Assembly: GCA_019022495.1 (NCBI GenBank)
Contig: JAFEKR010000010.1
Location: 1,922,001-1,986,000, forward strand
Source: Epichloe hybrida
Taxonomy: Eukaryota > Ascomycota > Sordariomycetes > Hypocreales > Clavicipitaceae
Length of the DNA: 64,000 nt
Direction of reading: 5' to 3'
This document shows positions 25,742 to 36,756 of this stretch, one piece after another (within the stretch, counting starts at the first letter, position 1; each line of letters begins with the position of its first letter). The notes under the pieces were generated by a model. The model ran no database searches. It was given only the letters and a program-made list of their open reading frames with translations, and was not told where the DNA came from. Made by a program: the position numbers and the translations under genes.

Positions 25742-26959
25742 TTACATCACCGCCAACTCCTTTGGTATTATTAACTCCCGCGTTCTCCTGACCCGAGCAC
25801 CATCTTCCTTGCTCTTGAAATACCGGCCGGTCTCGTAGCTCCAGAGCAGGCTGCCGAGGGCATGGTTCCTCTCGACGTCGAGAAAGCCGAGGAGCGCGCG
25901 GTCCGCCTTCTCGCCGAAGCAGGGGAGCTCCGACAGCGCTCTGTAATAGTGTCTGTAGCAGTCGTTGATCATGACTCCGACCTCGTTTATAGCCTGCTGG
26001 GTCGAGAGCCCCTTGGCCTTGAGCAGGCGGACCATGTTGTGGTCCACCCCGAGGCGAAGGTCCTTCTCATAGGAGAGGTTGTCGTTGACTAACAGGATCT
26101 GGTCGCTGATGATGACCATTATCTCGAACACGGACGGATGATCCGCTACCTCGATGGGCAGGTCAATCCCAGCGTACCATTCGTTGAGGACGAGCGCAGG
26201 ATATGCGCCGAGAGAGCCCCGGCGCATCGCCAGGTACTCGTCAGGACCGCGCGTGTAAGACCGTCCCTCAACATTGGTCCTAACTTGCGCGATCAGCCCC
26301 TCCCAGTAGAGCTCGTGTGCCCACTTCCAGCGCTTCTGGAAACGCTCTGACGATGGCTTTCCTTGGAAGAAACCGTCGGGACTTTGCTTGACGCGATCGC
26401 ACAATGTCTGGAACACATAGCGAATAGGGTGTTCTGAGTCAGCGCTGTACCGCGGCGTGGTACCCTCCATGATCTCACGTGTCCTGGCAATCTCGGCCAC
26501 GGCAGCATCCAGGTCATTCGACAGGTGGCCCTCGTCGAACTGGTCGTCGAACAGGAAGGCCCACGAGTTCCAGTCGCTCGACGTGCGGAGGGCGAAGGCA
26601 CTACAGTCGGGCGCCCAGATGCTCGCAAGGAAGGTGAAGTCAACCCGTTTGTTCTTGCTGGCCCACTTGGCATCGGCTTTGATCACGCTGGACATGATCG
26701 TTGTTAGTCAGGGTTGACTCTTGGGGATCTTATTGTTTCTCGGGGCCACTTACGAGGCAATCCACTCGTCAGCGTCCGCTTTGACGCTGGCATAGTTGGG
26801 ATTTTGGCGGGCCAGAACCGACATGAGTGAGCAGAAGAGGTCGGGAAGGATGAGAACCTCCACCTTCGAATGATCTTGAAATTTCTCATGTTTGGCGTCG
26901 TTATAGACCCCGTTCCCGATCATCATCTCGGACTTGAAGCCACCGTCGAGTTGGACCAT
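25742..26959 (-). CDS. Class I terpene synthase (sesquiterpene-cyclase-like), two exons, intact
   Basis: Spliced product of 383 residues from exons 26959-26754 and 26687-25742, a usual length for fungal sesquiterpene synthases. Such enzymes ionise a prenyl diphosphate (typically farnesyl diphosphate) with Mg2+ and cyclise it, normally in the cytosol. Visible motifs: aspartate-rich DDQFDEG at residues 116-122 (Mg2+ binding), RR at 224-225 (diphosphate-sensing Arg region), NSE-type triad NDNLSYEKD at 270-278 with Asp in the last position, and the C-terminal RY pair at 357-358. The N-terminal LPDLFCSLMSV and NPNYASVKADADEWI stretch is also typical. The start is the first ATG in frame (26959). 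Codon use is GC-rich and there is no RIP damage, unlike everything around it. No P450, transporter or regulator is adjacent, so it is a lone gene rather than a visible cluster. It resembles the group that includes presilphiperfolanol and brasilane-type synthases; the product cannot be told from sequence. Confidence 0.93.
26688..26753 (-). other. Spliceosomal intron of the terpene synthase (66 bp)
   Basis: On the minus strand: donor GTAAGT, branch-site-like CTGACTAAC, acceptor CAG about 17 bases later. It interrupts a Ser codon (TC|C). Splicing joins ...DADEWIA-S-VIKADAKW... in frame; without it the reading frame stops at the TAA of the donor. Length and signals are typical of filamentous ascomycetes. 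Confidence 0.95.
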
Positions 26960-27063
26960 GATGCTTGTCTTTGTTAGGTTTGATTTTTCTATGTTGGATA
27001 AGTTCTCAAGTTCATCAATGCCTCTTAAACTTCTCAAGGTCTGGCAAGATCATACGATGTAGG

Positions 27064-27080
27064 TCTTTATTATATTTAAA
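27064..27080 (-). promoter_or_regulatory. Candidate TATA-like element of the terpene synthase
   Basis: Minus-strand tttaaatataataaag lies about 105-120 bases upstream of the ATG, in a stretch otherwise of normal composition. Position and AT-richness suit a core promoter; no transcript data. Confidence 0.4.
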
Positions 27081-27230
27081 GCGTGGCATATAGTAAAAGA
27101 TCTCCAGGCTCTAACTCTAGAGTCTATATATGGAAGGACACCGTCCACGGAAAGGAATCCGTCATGTCGTCAAAACATACAAGCGTCACCGACGCGCCCC
27201 GGCCTTGCCTTTCCCATTTGAGCATGATCC

Positions 27231-27540
27231 GGTCCGTAGCGGTCCGTCCTGGACAAAGCACTGCCACAGTCAAAGTACAGGAAGGTGGTAAGCAAAACTA
27301 TTCCGGATGACTAACATAAGCCTAAGCCCGGTCTGTATCGGTCCCGAACAAAACACTATCACAGTACGAAGTACAAGAGGGTGGTAAGCAATCCTATTCC
27401 GGATGGCTCACGTGAGCCTCGATCCGTTCCGTGACCTATCGGTCCCGGACAAAACATTGCCACAGTACAAACAATACGAAGTACAGGAGGGTAGTAAGCA
27501 CCCTATTCCGGATAGCTAACGTGATACTCTCAGCCCTAAG
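27231..27540. repeat. Three diverged ~100-bp direct repeats upstream of the terpene synthase
   Basis: Each unit has cggtcc...ggacaaa, cacagta...aagtacag-gagg, gtggtaagca and tattccggat. The TTCCGGA cores are at 27301, 27397 and 27506 (spacing 96 and 109; unit 3 has a small insertion). One unit contains CACGTG. Each palindromic CCGG core is the kind of half-site pair bound by Zn2Cys6 regulators, so a regulatory array is possible. It lies 270-580 bases upstream of the start codon, on the promoter side. Confidence 0.85.
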
Positions 27541-27560
27541 TAAGCCAGTCAAGGGGCCCC

Positions 27561-27650
27561 CGTATACGGTCGCACATTAGAGAGGTCCCGCGAAGAGCTG
27601 CCAAAACGATTTTTGCGACTTTGCAATTTTGCGACTTTTATGATTTTATG
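27561..27650 (+). repeat. Dispersed repeat 'Y' (copy 1)
   Basis: cggtcgcacattagagagg, then cccgcgaagagctgccaaaac and tttgcgacttt-gcaattttgcg. Close relatives at 29690-29790 (plus) and 54411-54465 (reverse). It marks the right border of the terpene-synthase island. Confidence 0.75.
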
Positions 27651-27880
27651 ACTAAATAACTACATAACTACATAACTACATAACTACATAACTACATAAC
27701 TACATAACTACATAACTACATAACTACATAATTACATAACTACATAATTACATAACTACATAACTACATAACTACATAACTACATAACTACATAACTACA
27801 TAACTACATAACTACATAACTACATAACTACATAACTACATAACTACATAACTACATAACTAAATAACTAAACAACTAAA
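27651..27880. repeat. Satellite array, 8-bp unit taactaca
   Basis: About 26 nearly perfect tandem copies (27657-27860) with degenerate edges (actaaata). Only two copies show C-to-T changes (attacata), so the array is young or protected from mutation. No coding potential. Confidence 0.96.
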
Positions 27881-28115
27881 TGATTAATCTAATAACTATA
27901 GAACTTAATAATTTATTTAACTTAATTCCCTTATAAAAGCTTACTTCCTAGCTTATATAAATTTATTAAATCTTCCTAAATAGCTAAAGTAATATTAAAA
28001 GTTTAAAGTTTAAAGATAAAATATTTATAATAATAAAGTTTTAAAAAAAACTTTAGGCTATTTGAATAATAAAAAGGCTAGCTAGCTATAAAACAGCTAT
28101 ATATTAAATATATAT
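27881..28115. other. RIPed sequence with a gypsy-LTR-like fragment
   Basis: 28040-28112 (ctttaggctatttgaataat, then aaggctagctagctataaaa) resembles the middle of the gypsy chromovirus LTR (compare 6738-6800). No gene seen in the rest. Confidence 0.5.
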
Positions 28116-28265
28116 ATATAATCTACACTAGCTAGCTCTATATAAGGCTGGTACTAGTACTCTGACTACTAAGTAAGAAGGGAAAACCCTTAATAGGGAG
28201 AAAACACCCTCCTATATTAATATATAGTCTAGCGCTAACCCTAGTATAGGTCTACACTACTCTAG
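28116..28265 (-). mobile_element. Retroposon-related copy D (diverged)
   Basis: Shares the order (TA)n, ctagctagctc, ggtactagtactctgactac, aagggaaaacccttaata and tatatagtctagcgctaaccc with the copies at 16551, 31532 and 35508, but is clearly more diverged. Probably another subfamily. Confidence 0.45.
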
Positions 28266-28484
28266 TTATTACTTAACATAGCTATTTATCACCCCCTCCT
28301 AATATAAGGTAAAACTGCTTAGTATTTTATAGCCTAATACCTTATTCTTTTATCTTTTTTTATTTACCTTATAAGTCTAATTATTTATATTACCCTTACT
28401 TTTTAGTATTTTTTCCCTTATAATATAAATACTATTAATTATCTCTAGGTTAGATTTATCTTTACTTTCCTTTTCTTTACTTTT

Positions 28485-29105
28485 TTTCTCTTTTATAATA
28501 TTATTTAATATTTTAAACAAGGTAATATCCTTTTTATGACCTTTAGCCAGAGTATTGCATTACAATGTGTAGTGAAGTGTAGTTTGTAGTTACTACACTA
28601 CACTACAAACTACACTACACGAACTATAAGCTAAAAAAAACTACACTAAAAATACAAATATTTCCTAAAAACTACATTACAAATAATAATTTAATTATAA
28701 AAGAAAATAGAAAATAGGTTTATTAGCCCTAGATATATAATACTAGTAAATAAAGGTATACTAGATTTAGCCCTTTAAAAAAGGAATAGATAAATACTAG
28801 TTATAATAACTAGCTTTCTATTAGGCTAGTTTATTTAAATTAAGGAAAAAACTAGATTATTAGCTAAATTTTGTAGTGTAGTGTAGTATTTATAGTGTAA
28901 TGTAATAACTACAAACTACACTACACTACAAACTGCATTACACTAGTTACAAGCTAAAAAAAATTACACTATAAATACAAATATTTCCTAAAAACTACAC
29001 TAACTACAAAACAAACAATACTCTGCCTTTAGCTATACTATTATTTAATATTTTAAATAAGGTAATATCCTTTTTATTACCTTTGGCTATACTATTATTT
29101 AATTA
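28485..29105. repeat. ~70-bp tandem duplication flanking and containing the MITE
   Basis: The block actattatttaatatttta, ggtaatatcctttttat and acctttagctat occurs once before and twice after the MITE. The MITE's own 8-bp duplication falls within the 'acctttagc' part. Confidence 0.7.
28548..29025. mobile_element. hAT-like MITE (478 bp) with perfect 8-bp target duplication
   Basis: Perfect termini CAGAGTATTG...CAATACTCTG flanked by cctttagc on both sides (28540-28547 and 29026-29033). Two subterminal zones dense in ACTACA/TGTAGT surround a short AT-rich core that encodes nothing. It is the cleanest small member of the family here and fixes the termini and target-site length. Confidence 0.95.
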
Positions 29106-29550
29106 GTTAGGGGTTAATTAGGTAATTAATTATACAAAACCTATCTAATAATTATAATAAGTAAATAAAGTTAAATTAAAGATAAGTAAGGATAAGTAAT
29201 ATTTAGTTTACCTTAGAGCCTTAAAGTATAAGTAATAAGCTATAAGATATAAAAGATATAAAGAGATAGAATAAATATAGTTATAAAGAAAAGGGGAATT
29301 ATATTAATTTATACTATAAGTAAAACTTAAAATTGATTTTTAACTTTTTTTTACGTCATTGATTATAGCCAATGTATCTAATTTCTTATAACACAATTGC
29401 TAGCGATACCTAGCTAGTAAAACAATTAACAATCAAATACTTAGGTATAAATTATAACTATATCTTATACTAATATAGCTATAACGTTTATTACAAATGT
29501 TATAATATGGAATATAAGATGTAAAGAGAGTGAAGGTAGATGATATATTT
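29106..29550. other. RIPed AT-rich stretch, no gene
   Basis: No usable frame. 29330-29400 (cgtcattgattatagccaat region) is similar, in reverse, to 55650-55790, so it is part of a dispersed repeat. Confidence 0.45.
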
Positions 29551-29790
29551 GACTAGCTAGAGGTCTGAGCTATTGTCTAATATAGCGGTTATAGGTCACG
29601 TGCAGGCCATATCCTTAGCACGGCAGGCCACATCCTAAGGTAACAGGCCACTTGTTAATTCTAGCACGTAATACGGAGTAAATGCGGGTACCTACGGTCG
29701 CACATTAGAGAGGCCCCGCAAAGGGCTACCAAAACAAAAAAATCCCTCAACCCCTTATTTGCGATTTTGCGATTTTACGCTTTTTATAAT
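29551..29790 (+). repeat. Dispersed repeats X and Y, adjacent
   Basis: X (29551-29672) has three GGCCAC-type boxes (caggccatatcc, caggccacatcc, caggccacttgt) and ends ctagcacgtaat; it matches 54991-55116. Y (29690-29790) matches 27561-27650. GC-normal patches within RIPed sequence. Confidence 0.75.
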
Positions 29791-31516
29791 ATATTTTTAT
29801 ATATTATAATTATGCCATATCTATAAAAAAACTTACAGAGCTTCTAAGAGCAAATTAAATCCCTTTATAATAATAGGGTTTATTATAAATAAATCCTAGA
29901 TTAGATTAATACTAAGCTTTTCTATATAAGGTAGCTAAAGTATTAGTCTTTATATATTATATTATTATCTTTAAGCCTAGGGAGTTTTATTTACTTTATA
30001 AAGTGTATAATATCTTTAGCCCTTATATAAAGAGATCTCTAAGCTCTTTATATAAGATATTCTTATAAAGACTATTTATTTAACTATTATTAAGCTTCTT
30101 TAGTAATAAGAGCATTAACTAGTTAGCTTATAAACCCTTTAAATATAACTTTAGTAATAAAGCTTCTTATAATTATAAAATTATATATAAATTATAGATA
30201 AACTAATTTAATATATATAGTTTTACTTCTTCTCCTATAGTTATTTAAATTAATTAATTCTTTAAGACCTTTAAGTATAAGACTAGCTATCTTATATAAT
30301 ATATATAATTTATAAAATTTACTATTAATATAGAATAAAAAGATAATTTTATATAGGAGAAAAGTGCTAAATTACTTTATAAGATATAATTTAATTCCTT
30401 AAAGCTATTTTAAAATAAACCTTTATAATATAAGGCTTTAGTTAAGGATATTTATATTATTATATATAATAAAAGGGCTAACTCTTAGTCTTATAAAACT
30501 AATTATATAACTTTTATTATATAGTCTTTCCTAAAGAAATTTAAAAGTATTAGAAAAGGAACTTTTAATATTATATAAACTTCTTAGTACTTAAACTAAA
30601 CTTCCTTTAGTGCCTTAATAAATAAAAAAAGCTAAAGAGATTTAGAACCTAAGTATATATATATATTAATATATACTTATACTATATTATTTAGTTTTAC
30701 TATAGTTACTTTACTATAATTACTTTTAGCATATTAAAGTAATATCTTTATATAATAAAATACCTTAGAATATAACTATTTTTTATAAGATTTAATTATA
30801 AAGTTAAGACTTTATTATAAGTAGCTACCTAAGTAATATTAGTATAAGCTAGCCTAGCTATAATTATATATAAGAATAAGAACTAAATCTCTTACTAGTA
30901 TACTTAAGGGAATTATATTAGCTTTTATTATATATATAGGCTAAGTAAAAGAAATATTAGAATTAAAAGCTAGTAGTATTAGCTATATAGAGAAGTATTT
31001 AATTACTAGATAGTATTCTTTAATAAACTTACTATATATATATTATTTATTAAAGATAATAAAGTAAATTAAATTATATTAAACATAATTTATTTACCTA
31101 TAATCTAAGATAAATTCGCAGACTTTATTACACTATAGAATAGCTATAAAATTTATATATAAAAGAATAAAGAGCATATTATCTTAGGTATTTCTATAAA
31201 TCTTTATTATATAGAAAACGCTTAAAATTAGGGCGTTTCTCTTAGTATAAATAAATAATAACATAAAAGATTATATAGCATTAAATATAATACTTAATCT
31301 CCTTAACAAGATTAATATTAACTAATTTCTTATATAGGAAATAGAAGATTAGTGTATATAAGAGCTATAGTTACTTAGCTTTTATAATTAAGAGATTAAA
31401 GATTATATATATTTATATATATTATTTTATTTAGCGTTATAAAAGCAAATTTAAAATTATTAAGAAAGTAGCTAATAACTAGTTCTTTAACTTAGCCTAA
31501 TTCCTTATAGGGGAGT
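29791..31516. other. Unrecognised RIPed sequence, possible element remnant
   Basis: Composition is RIP-like throughout with TAA/TAG in every frame. No motif I recognise. It appears continuous with the sequence right of 33445, from which it is separated by the insertion flanked by a 15-bp direct repeat. Confidence 0.4.
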
Positions 31517-33445
31517 TTATAAATTTATATATATATTCTTTACGCTAGATAGCTAATTAAGTAGCTAGTCCTAGTACTCTAACCGCTTAGTTAAGAGAGA
31601 AAACCCTAAACTAGGAAGAAAAACCCCCTTATATCTATATATAGGCTAGCGCTAGCCCTCTTATAAGCCTACGCTACATTAGGTATAGCTAACTATAGGT
31701 ATTTAGTGCTAGCTTATACTAGCCTTATCCTATAGAAAATAAGAGAAAAGGAAAAATATATAGTAGTAATCCTAGCTAGCTCCCTTTAATATTACTCTAG
31801 CCTTATACTAGCCTTACCCTATGCCTTTTACTTTATTTTATAGTAAGATAAATTCTAATTTATAATTATAGTTTACTTTTTATTTACTTTACTCCTAGCT
31901 TCTCTAGTGCCTTACTTTTTAGCTAACTTTAGCTTAGTATTAGTTTAAATACCTTATAAAGTTTAAGTATATAGTTTTATTTACTTATAATAAAAGGTAA
32001 GTAATTTAGGCTTAGTATCTAAGTAGTTTTACTTCTAAATTACTTATATACTATTTATATATTTATATATCTTATACTTTATTTTCTAGGTAATATTATA
32101 ATTTATTTCTCCCCCCCCCTTCTTAAGTATAAAAAAAGGCTTTTCCCTTTATAAGGTTTTAACCTTTTTTTTTTCTTATATTAAACTTCCTATAGGTTTT
32201 TATTTTCCTTACTCTTTCTTAAAGCTATTTAAGGCTTTTTTAGCCTAGTGTTAATTTAATTACTAATATTTTATATAGAAATTTATAATAAAATATTACT
32301 AAATACTATAAGTATTCTATTATTAATACTATTCTAGTTCTAATTTACCTAGGAAATTATAGCCTTAAAGAGGTATTTAAGGAAATCCCTTATAGTAAAA
32401 TAATTAAAGTAAGCTAAGTTTAAAGATCTTAAAGTAAGTTATTTTTACCCTTATTTTACGCCTATTCTAGGTCTAATCTAGGGTAGCTAGGTAAAACTTA
32501 AGCACTATAGTATATATCTTATAAGATATAATTAATTAAGAATCTAAGGCACTAGTGCTATAATATTATTAGTAAGTTAGTTTATTACTAGCCTAGAAGT
32601 AAGGCTAATTTATATATAAAGAGGTAATATCTAGCGCTTACTTTAACTATTAGGTTTATAACTATAGATATTCTAAGGTAATATTAGTATTTATACTTAC
32701 TTTAAGCTTACTCTAGTGCTAATTTACTTATAGCTAAATATTACTAGCTAGTAAGGGAAGCATTAGTAATTAGTTAATACCTAGGCTAGTATAGTTACTA
32801 GGAGTAATATAAGTAGTTTTACTCTAGTATAGTAATAGCTTTAAATTAGAGCTAACTTTAATTATCTAGGCCCTAGAGAACTATATAGCTTAGGTTAAGA
32901 AACTTTATACTAAAAACTATACTAAGAAAAAATAAAGTATTATAGTAGTAAGCCTAGACTTAGCTAGGTTTAGGTTTACTAAGAAATAATATAATAAGGT
33001 TATCTTTTAGCTCTAGTAGCTTAATACCTAGGTAGTAAATATAAACTAGCTTCTAGCTACTAGCCTAGTAGCTAAGGGTAAGAGTAAGGTAATAGAGAAT
33101 ATAATCCTAGTTCTTAAAGAGAAATAAGGCTAATTTTAGGTTAGTATAGGGGCGGCAGTAAGCTAGTGTGAAATAATACCTATAGTTTTTTAACTTAAAA
33201 TTAATCTAATAACTATTTTAAACCTATAGTCTTTCTATCTTAGTGTAATTCTGCCTTATATCTAGCCTGCCTCCGTGGCTATATTATCCCACCTAGTGTC
33301 TCTCTCTAGTTATCCACAGCGTCCGTTTATTGATTATTTTAGTTGCCTCTAGGGTAGCCTGGATCCTCCCCTAGTTTGCGTCAGCTAAGGGCTAGGTCTT
33401 GTGCTAATGTGTAATATTGGAGTCTTCTTGTTATAAATTTATATA
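31517..33445 (-). mobile_element. Retroposon copy B with 15-bp flanking direct repeats
   Basis: The perfect 15-bp repeat ttataaatttatata occurs at 31517-31531 and 33431-33445. Immediately inside the left repeat is the (TA)-tail end shared with copies A and C, so the 3' end lies on the left and the element is oriented on the minus strand. Long, variable target duplications and truncation at the opposite end are typical of non-LTR retroposons. The 1.9-kb body is RIPed; its 5' 200 bp (33230-33430) is GC-normal. No RT motif was found, so it may be a truncated LINE or a composite. Confidence 0.5.
33230..33430. other. GC-normal patch, unrecognised
   Basis: A 200-bp unmutated stretch (ctgccttatatctagcctgc ... 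ggctaggtcttgtgctaatg) in otherwise RIPed sequence. No open frame of note. Would be the 5' end of retroposon copy B if that interpretation holds. Confidence 0.45.
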
Positions 33446-35490
33446 AGTTCTTTAATAAAACTATAAGCTATTATAAAACTAAAACCTTAATAATAACCTA
33501 ATTTCTTAAGACCTTTAAGAATAACTTTAATAGTTCTAAAGTAAAGAGATTAAAAGTATCTAGGCCTATTATATATAACTTTTTTTCGCTAGATATTATG
33601 TTTAAATATTTCTTATATAATAAGCTAGAGAATTCTCTTTTATATTAGCAAGCTCTTTTATATTAGTAAGCTCTTTTATATTTATACGCTTTTCCATATT
33701 AGGTATAGATTATTATTCTTATTAAGATTGCTTATTTATATAAGAATTAAGACCTTTAGATTTAATTTATTTAATTAGCCTTATTAGCAATAGACTAAGG
33801 GAGAAGCTTTATAATAGTTCTTTTATATAAGGGGGTAACTTATTAGATTATAATATATTCTTTTAATGCTTTATATGTTTTTTTTTATTATAATAGTCTT
33901 TTCTTCCTTAATTTTTTCTCCCTTTATTTAGTCTTCCTTAATAATATAAAAATTGAGAAAAATAAGAATATAACTATCTTAAATCTCCTAATTATATAAA
34001 TTTTTTTCCTAAAGAGATTAATAACTATATAATTTAATCTAATATATAATTAAGGGAGCTAATAGAAGCTAATGCTTAGAGTAAGCTTATTTAAGCTTAT
34101 AGGGAATTTTCTTATTAAACTACTCTAAAAAGCTTAGTTATATAAACTTATATAGCTAGTTAGCTTTAGTCACTAGACTAACTTTACTAAGCTTATTTTC
34201 CTATAAAAGAGATTAGAGCTCTATTAGCTCTAAGTAAAATTAGCTTTATTATAATAGTAGAAAGTCTTATATTAACTAAGCTTAATAACTGATTTTAGGA
34301 TAAAGAAGCCTTTATTAAAATAACCATGTAAAAGTAATAGGATTAACTAAATATAAAGCCCTTAGGGATAGTTATATAAATCCTTAGAGGTAAAAGCTTA
34401 GGTAACTTATATTACCTCTTATGGTTTTATTTAGAAATATTTAGTAAAATTTAATATATAATCCCTCTTACTTTACGCTATAGGAATTAGCTATAAAAAT
34501 ATTAATAGAGATTTTATATAAGAAGTTAGTGTTTTATTATCTAAATTAATAGTAATTAACTAAGGCTAATATAAGCTATAGTATAAATAGGAAGTAATAT
34601 CTAGATAAGCTTTCTAAATATCTTTATATATATATAATGCCTTTAGGTATTATTTTTATTACTAATAATTTAAGTAGCTAAGTATTATATAAGAAAGTAA
34701 AGAAAATAAATAAAGAAAAAAAGAAAGAAAAGAGAGAGAAAAGGAAAAAAAGGGGGGTAAAAAGGGATTTTAGTTATATATATATATATAAGGATTCTTA
34801 GGCTAAATATAATTCTATAATTTTAGAATTCTAAGGGTTACTTACTCTTGCCTTATATAAATAGATTTATACTTACTAGCTATAAGTTAAGATATATAGT
34901 TATAAATTATATAGCCTAAGCTAATAGATAGTAAATAGCTATATACTATAAGGAAAAAAAAACCTATAGCTAAAAGCTATAATCCTAAATTTTTCCTTTC
35001 TTAATTTTTATAAAAATAATAATAATAATAATAGTATATGTATATAAAATCCCTTTATTCTTATACTTTATACTAATAATTTTCTTTTTTAGTTAATATG
35101 CCTTCTTTATATATATTATAACTATTTTAATTTCTTATATTTAATTCTAGTATAAACTATAGTAATAGTAATATAGTAGCTTTAATGCCTTAAACTTACC
35201 TATATATATAGCTTGTATAACTCTTATAATATATAACTAAGACCTTTTCTAAGGTCTTATATATAGTATTCCTAGTATACCTTAGCTACTTTTAGCTTAT
35301 ATAAGTCAAAATAGCCTTAGCCTATATGTTTATTTATAAGAGTAATATGCTATTCTTACTTTACCTAGCTATAATATATAATTTCTTTAAGATTAAGTTT
35401 AACTATTATAAATTAAAGTAAGTAGCCCTTATATATAAATACCTTCTTAATTTAATTAAAAGGTAGTCTATATATAAATCCTTATAATTA
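33446..35490. other. Unrecognised RIPed sequence with a degenerate plus-strand frame
   Basis: A plus-strand frame with regular TAG/TAA interruptions can be followed around 33950-34800, including a basic Lys/Arg-rich tract near 34690-34760. I do not recognise the protein. It is probably the remainder of the repeat that begins left of 31517. Confidence 0.35.
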
Positions 35491-35495
35491 CTATA

Positions 35496-35617
35496 TATAT
35501 ATATTTATATTCTTTACGCTAGATAGCTAATTAAGTAGCTAGTCCTAGCACTCCAACCGCTTAGTCAAGAGGGAAAACCCTAAACTAGGAAGAAAAACCC
35601 CCTTGCGTCTGTATACA
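35496..35617 (-). mobile_element. Retroposon copy C (short, GC-normal)
   Basis: (TA)n-ttatattctttacgctagatag to ccccttgcgtctgtatac, about 110 bp. Flanks carry aattactata (35486-35495) and atttactata (35617-35626), a near-perfect ~10-bp duplication. Shortest and least mutated copy. Confidence 0.6.
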
Positions 35618-36066
35618 TTTACTATAAGTAATAGATAGTATAGGATAAAGATAATCTTATTATGCTATTCCTAGTTTATATATACTTACTAGGCTACTTT
35701 AGTAATATATATAATAACTATAAATAGCTAGATTATATATTTTCTTATTTTAATAAAGACTAGGTAAGTTTATAAGTAATAAATGCTTATATAGAATTAG
35801 ATATAGCTTTCTAAGAATAGCTAGTTAACCTTATTAAAGGACCTAGGACTAAAGATAACCTAATTACACTAGATAAGGATAAAACTATAAATAATCCTAT
35901 TATCCTTTAAAGTTATATATATAATTCTTTCCTTACTTCTTTTACTTTAAGGTTATATTATAGCCCTTTTATATATATTATAATACTATTAATAAAGCTC
36001 TTAACTAAGTAATTATAAATAGAGATATTAGCTAGTAATACTAGCTAATCTAGAATAACAGCTAGC
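35618..36066. other. RIPed AT-rich stretch, no gene
   Basis: Nothing recognised between the retroposon copy and the gypsy-2 LTR; TAA/TAG in all frames. Confidence 0.45.
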
Positions 36067-36285
36067 TGTTATAGACTGGCCCCTAGGCGACTGCGATAGG
36101 GCGTGAATATAGTATTAAGAGACTTAAGGAGAAAAGGAGGAAGGGTAAGAGGCTATCCCTAGTAGTACCCCTTATACCCCCTAAGCCACTTATATAAGCC
36201 CCCCTTTCCTTACCTTAATTACTTCTACTAATTCTCTCTTTAATTACTATATAGATAATGCTTAGGCAAAGCCTAAGCCCTTATA
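36067..36285 (+). repeat. 5' LTR of gypsy-2 (219 bp)
   Basis: TGTTATAGACTGGCCCCTAG...AAGCCCTTATA; the solo copy at 54073-54291 has the same 219-bp length and ends TTACA. Contains the inverted repeat gcttaggcaaagcctaagc near its 3' end. Confidence 0.88.
36191..36198 (+). promoter_or_regulatory. TATA box of gypsy-2 LTR
   Basis: tatataag followed by a pyrimidine-rich cccccctttcctta stretch, conserved in the solo LTR near 54197. Likely the element's own transcription start region. Confidence 0.55.
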
Positions 36286-36756
36286 TATACCCTTACTTAC
36301 CTATTACTAATAAATTCCCCTTTATAATATCCTCTAGCAATGTGCGTAATACTTATATTATATATGCCCTTAGTTATTATAATAAAAACTATCCTTACTA
36401 ATAGCTATCTATAAAGTGTCTAATATGCACTTACCTTACTACCTTATTATTTATTATAATAATAACCCCCTTACTTCTAGGTGTTATTTTTACAGTGCGC
36501 GTGATGCGTTTGCCTTACTAATAGGTTATTTATTATAAATAACTGCCCAACCCCTACCTATTTATAACTTATCTAGTATAAGTATAACTTCTAGTATAAA
36601 TATCTTACTTATGCTTATACTATCTTACTTTCCCCTTTATATAATACTATCCCTTTATTATTATAATCCTATTATACTTTCCCTTTTATTTTATTAGCTT
36701 TTTTCTCTTAATTAGTTATTCCCTTTACTAGAAATACCTTACTATTAATCCTATAC

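Noticed and set aside
25862..26717. Several plus-strand and other minus-strand frames across the terpene synthase
   Set aside because: GC-rich coding DNA leaves open frames on the other strand and in other phases; only the spliced minus-strand frame has family motifs.
26750..27037. Longer exon 1 beginning at 27037
   Set aside because: That start is TTG, not ATG. The first ATG in frame is 26959, and the frame must leave at the GTAAGT donor at 26753.
27083..27310. Plus-strand 75-codon frame upstream of the terpene synthase
   Set aside because: It runs into the first promoter repeat, shows no recognised motif and no intron signals; probably chance in GC-normal DNA.
32860..33130. Possible pogo/Fot1-type transposase C-terminus on the plus strand
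   Set aside because: A Lys-rich stretch (KKLYTKNYTKKK) loosely resembles that family, but no catalytic DDE region, TIRs or TA duplication could be found.
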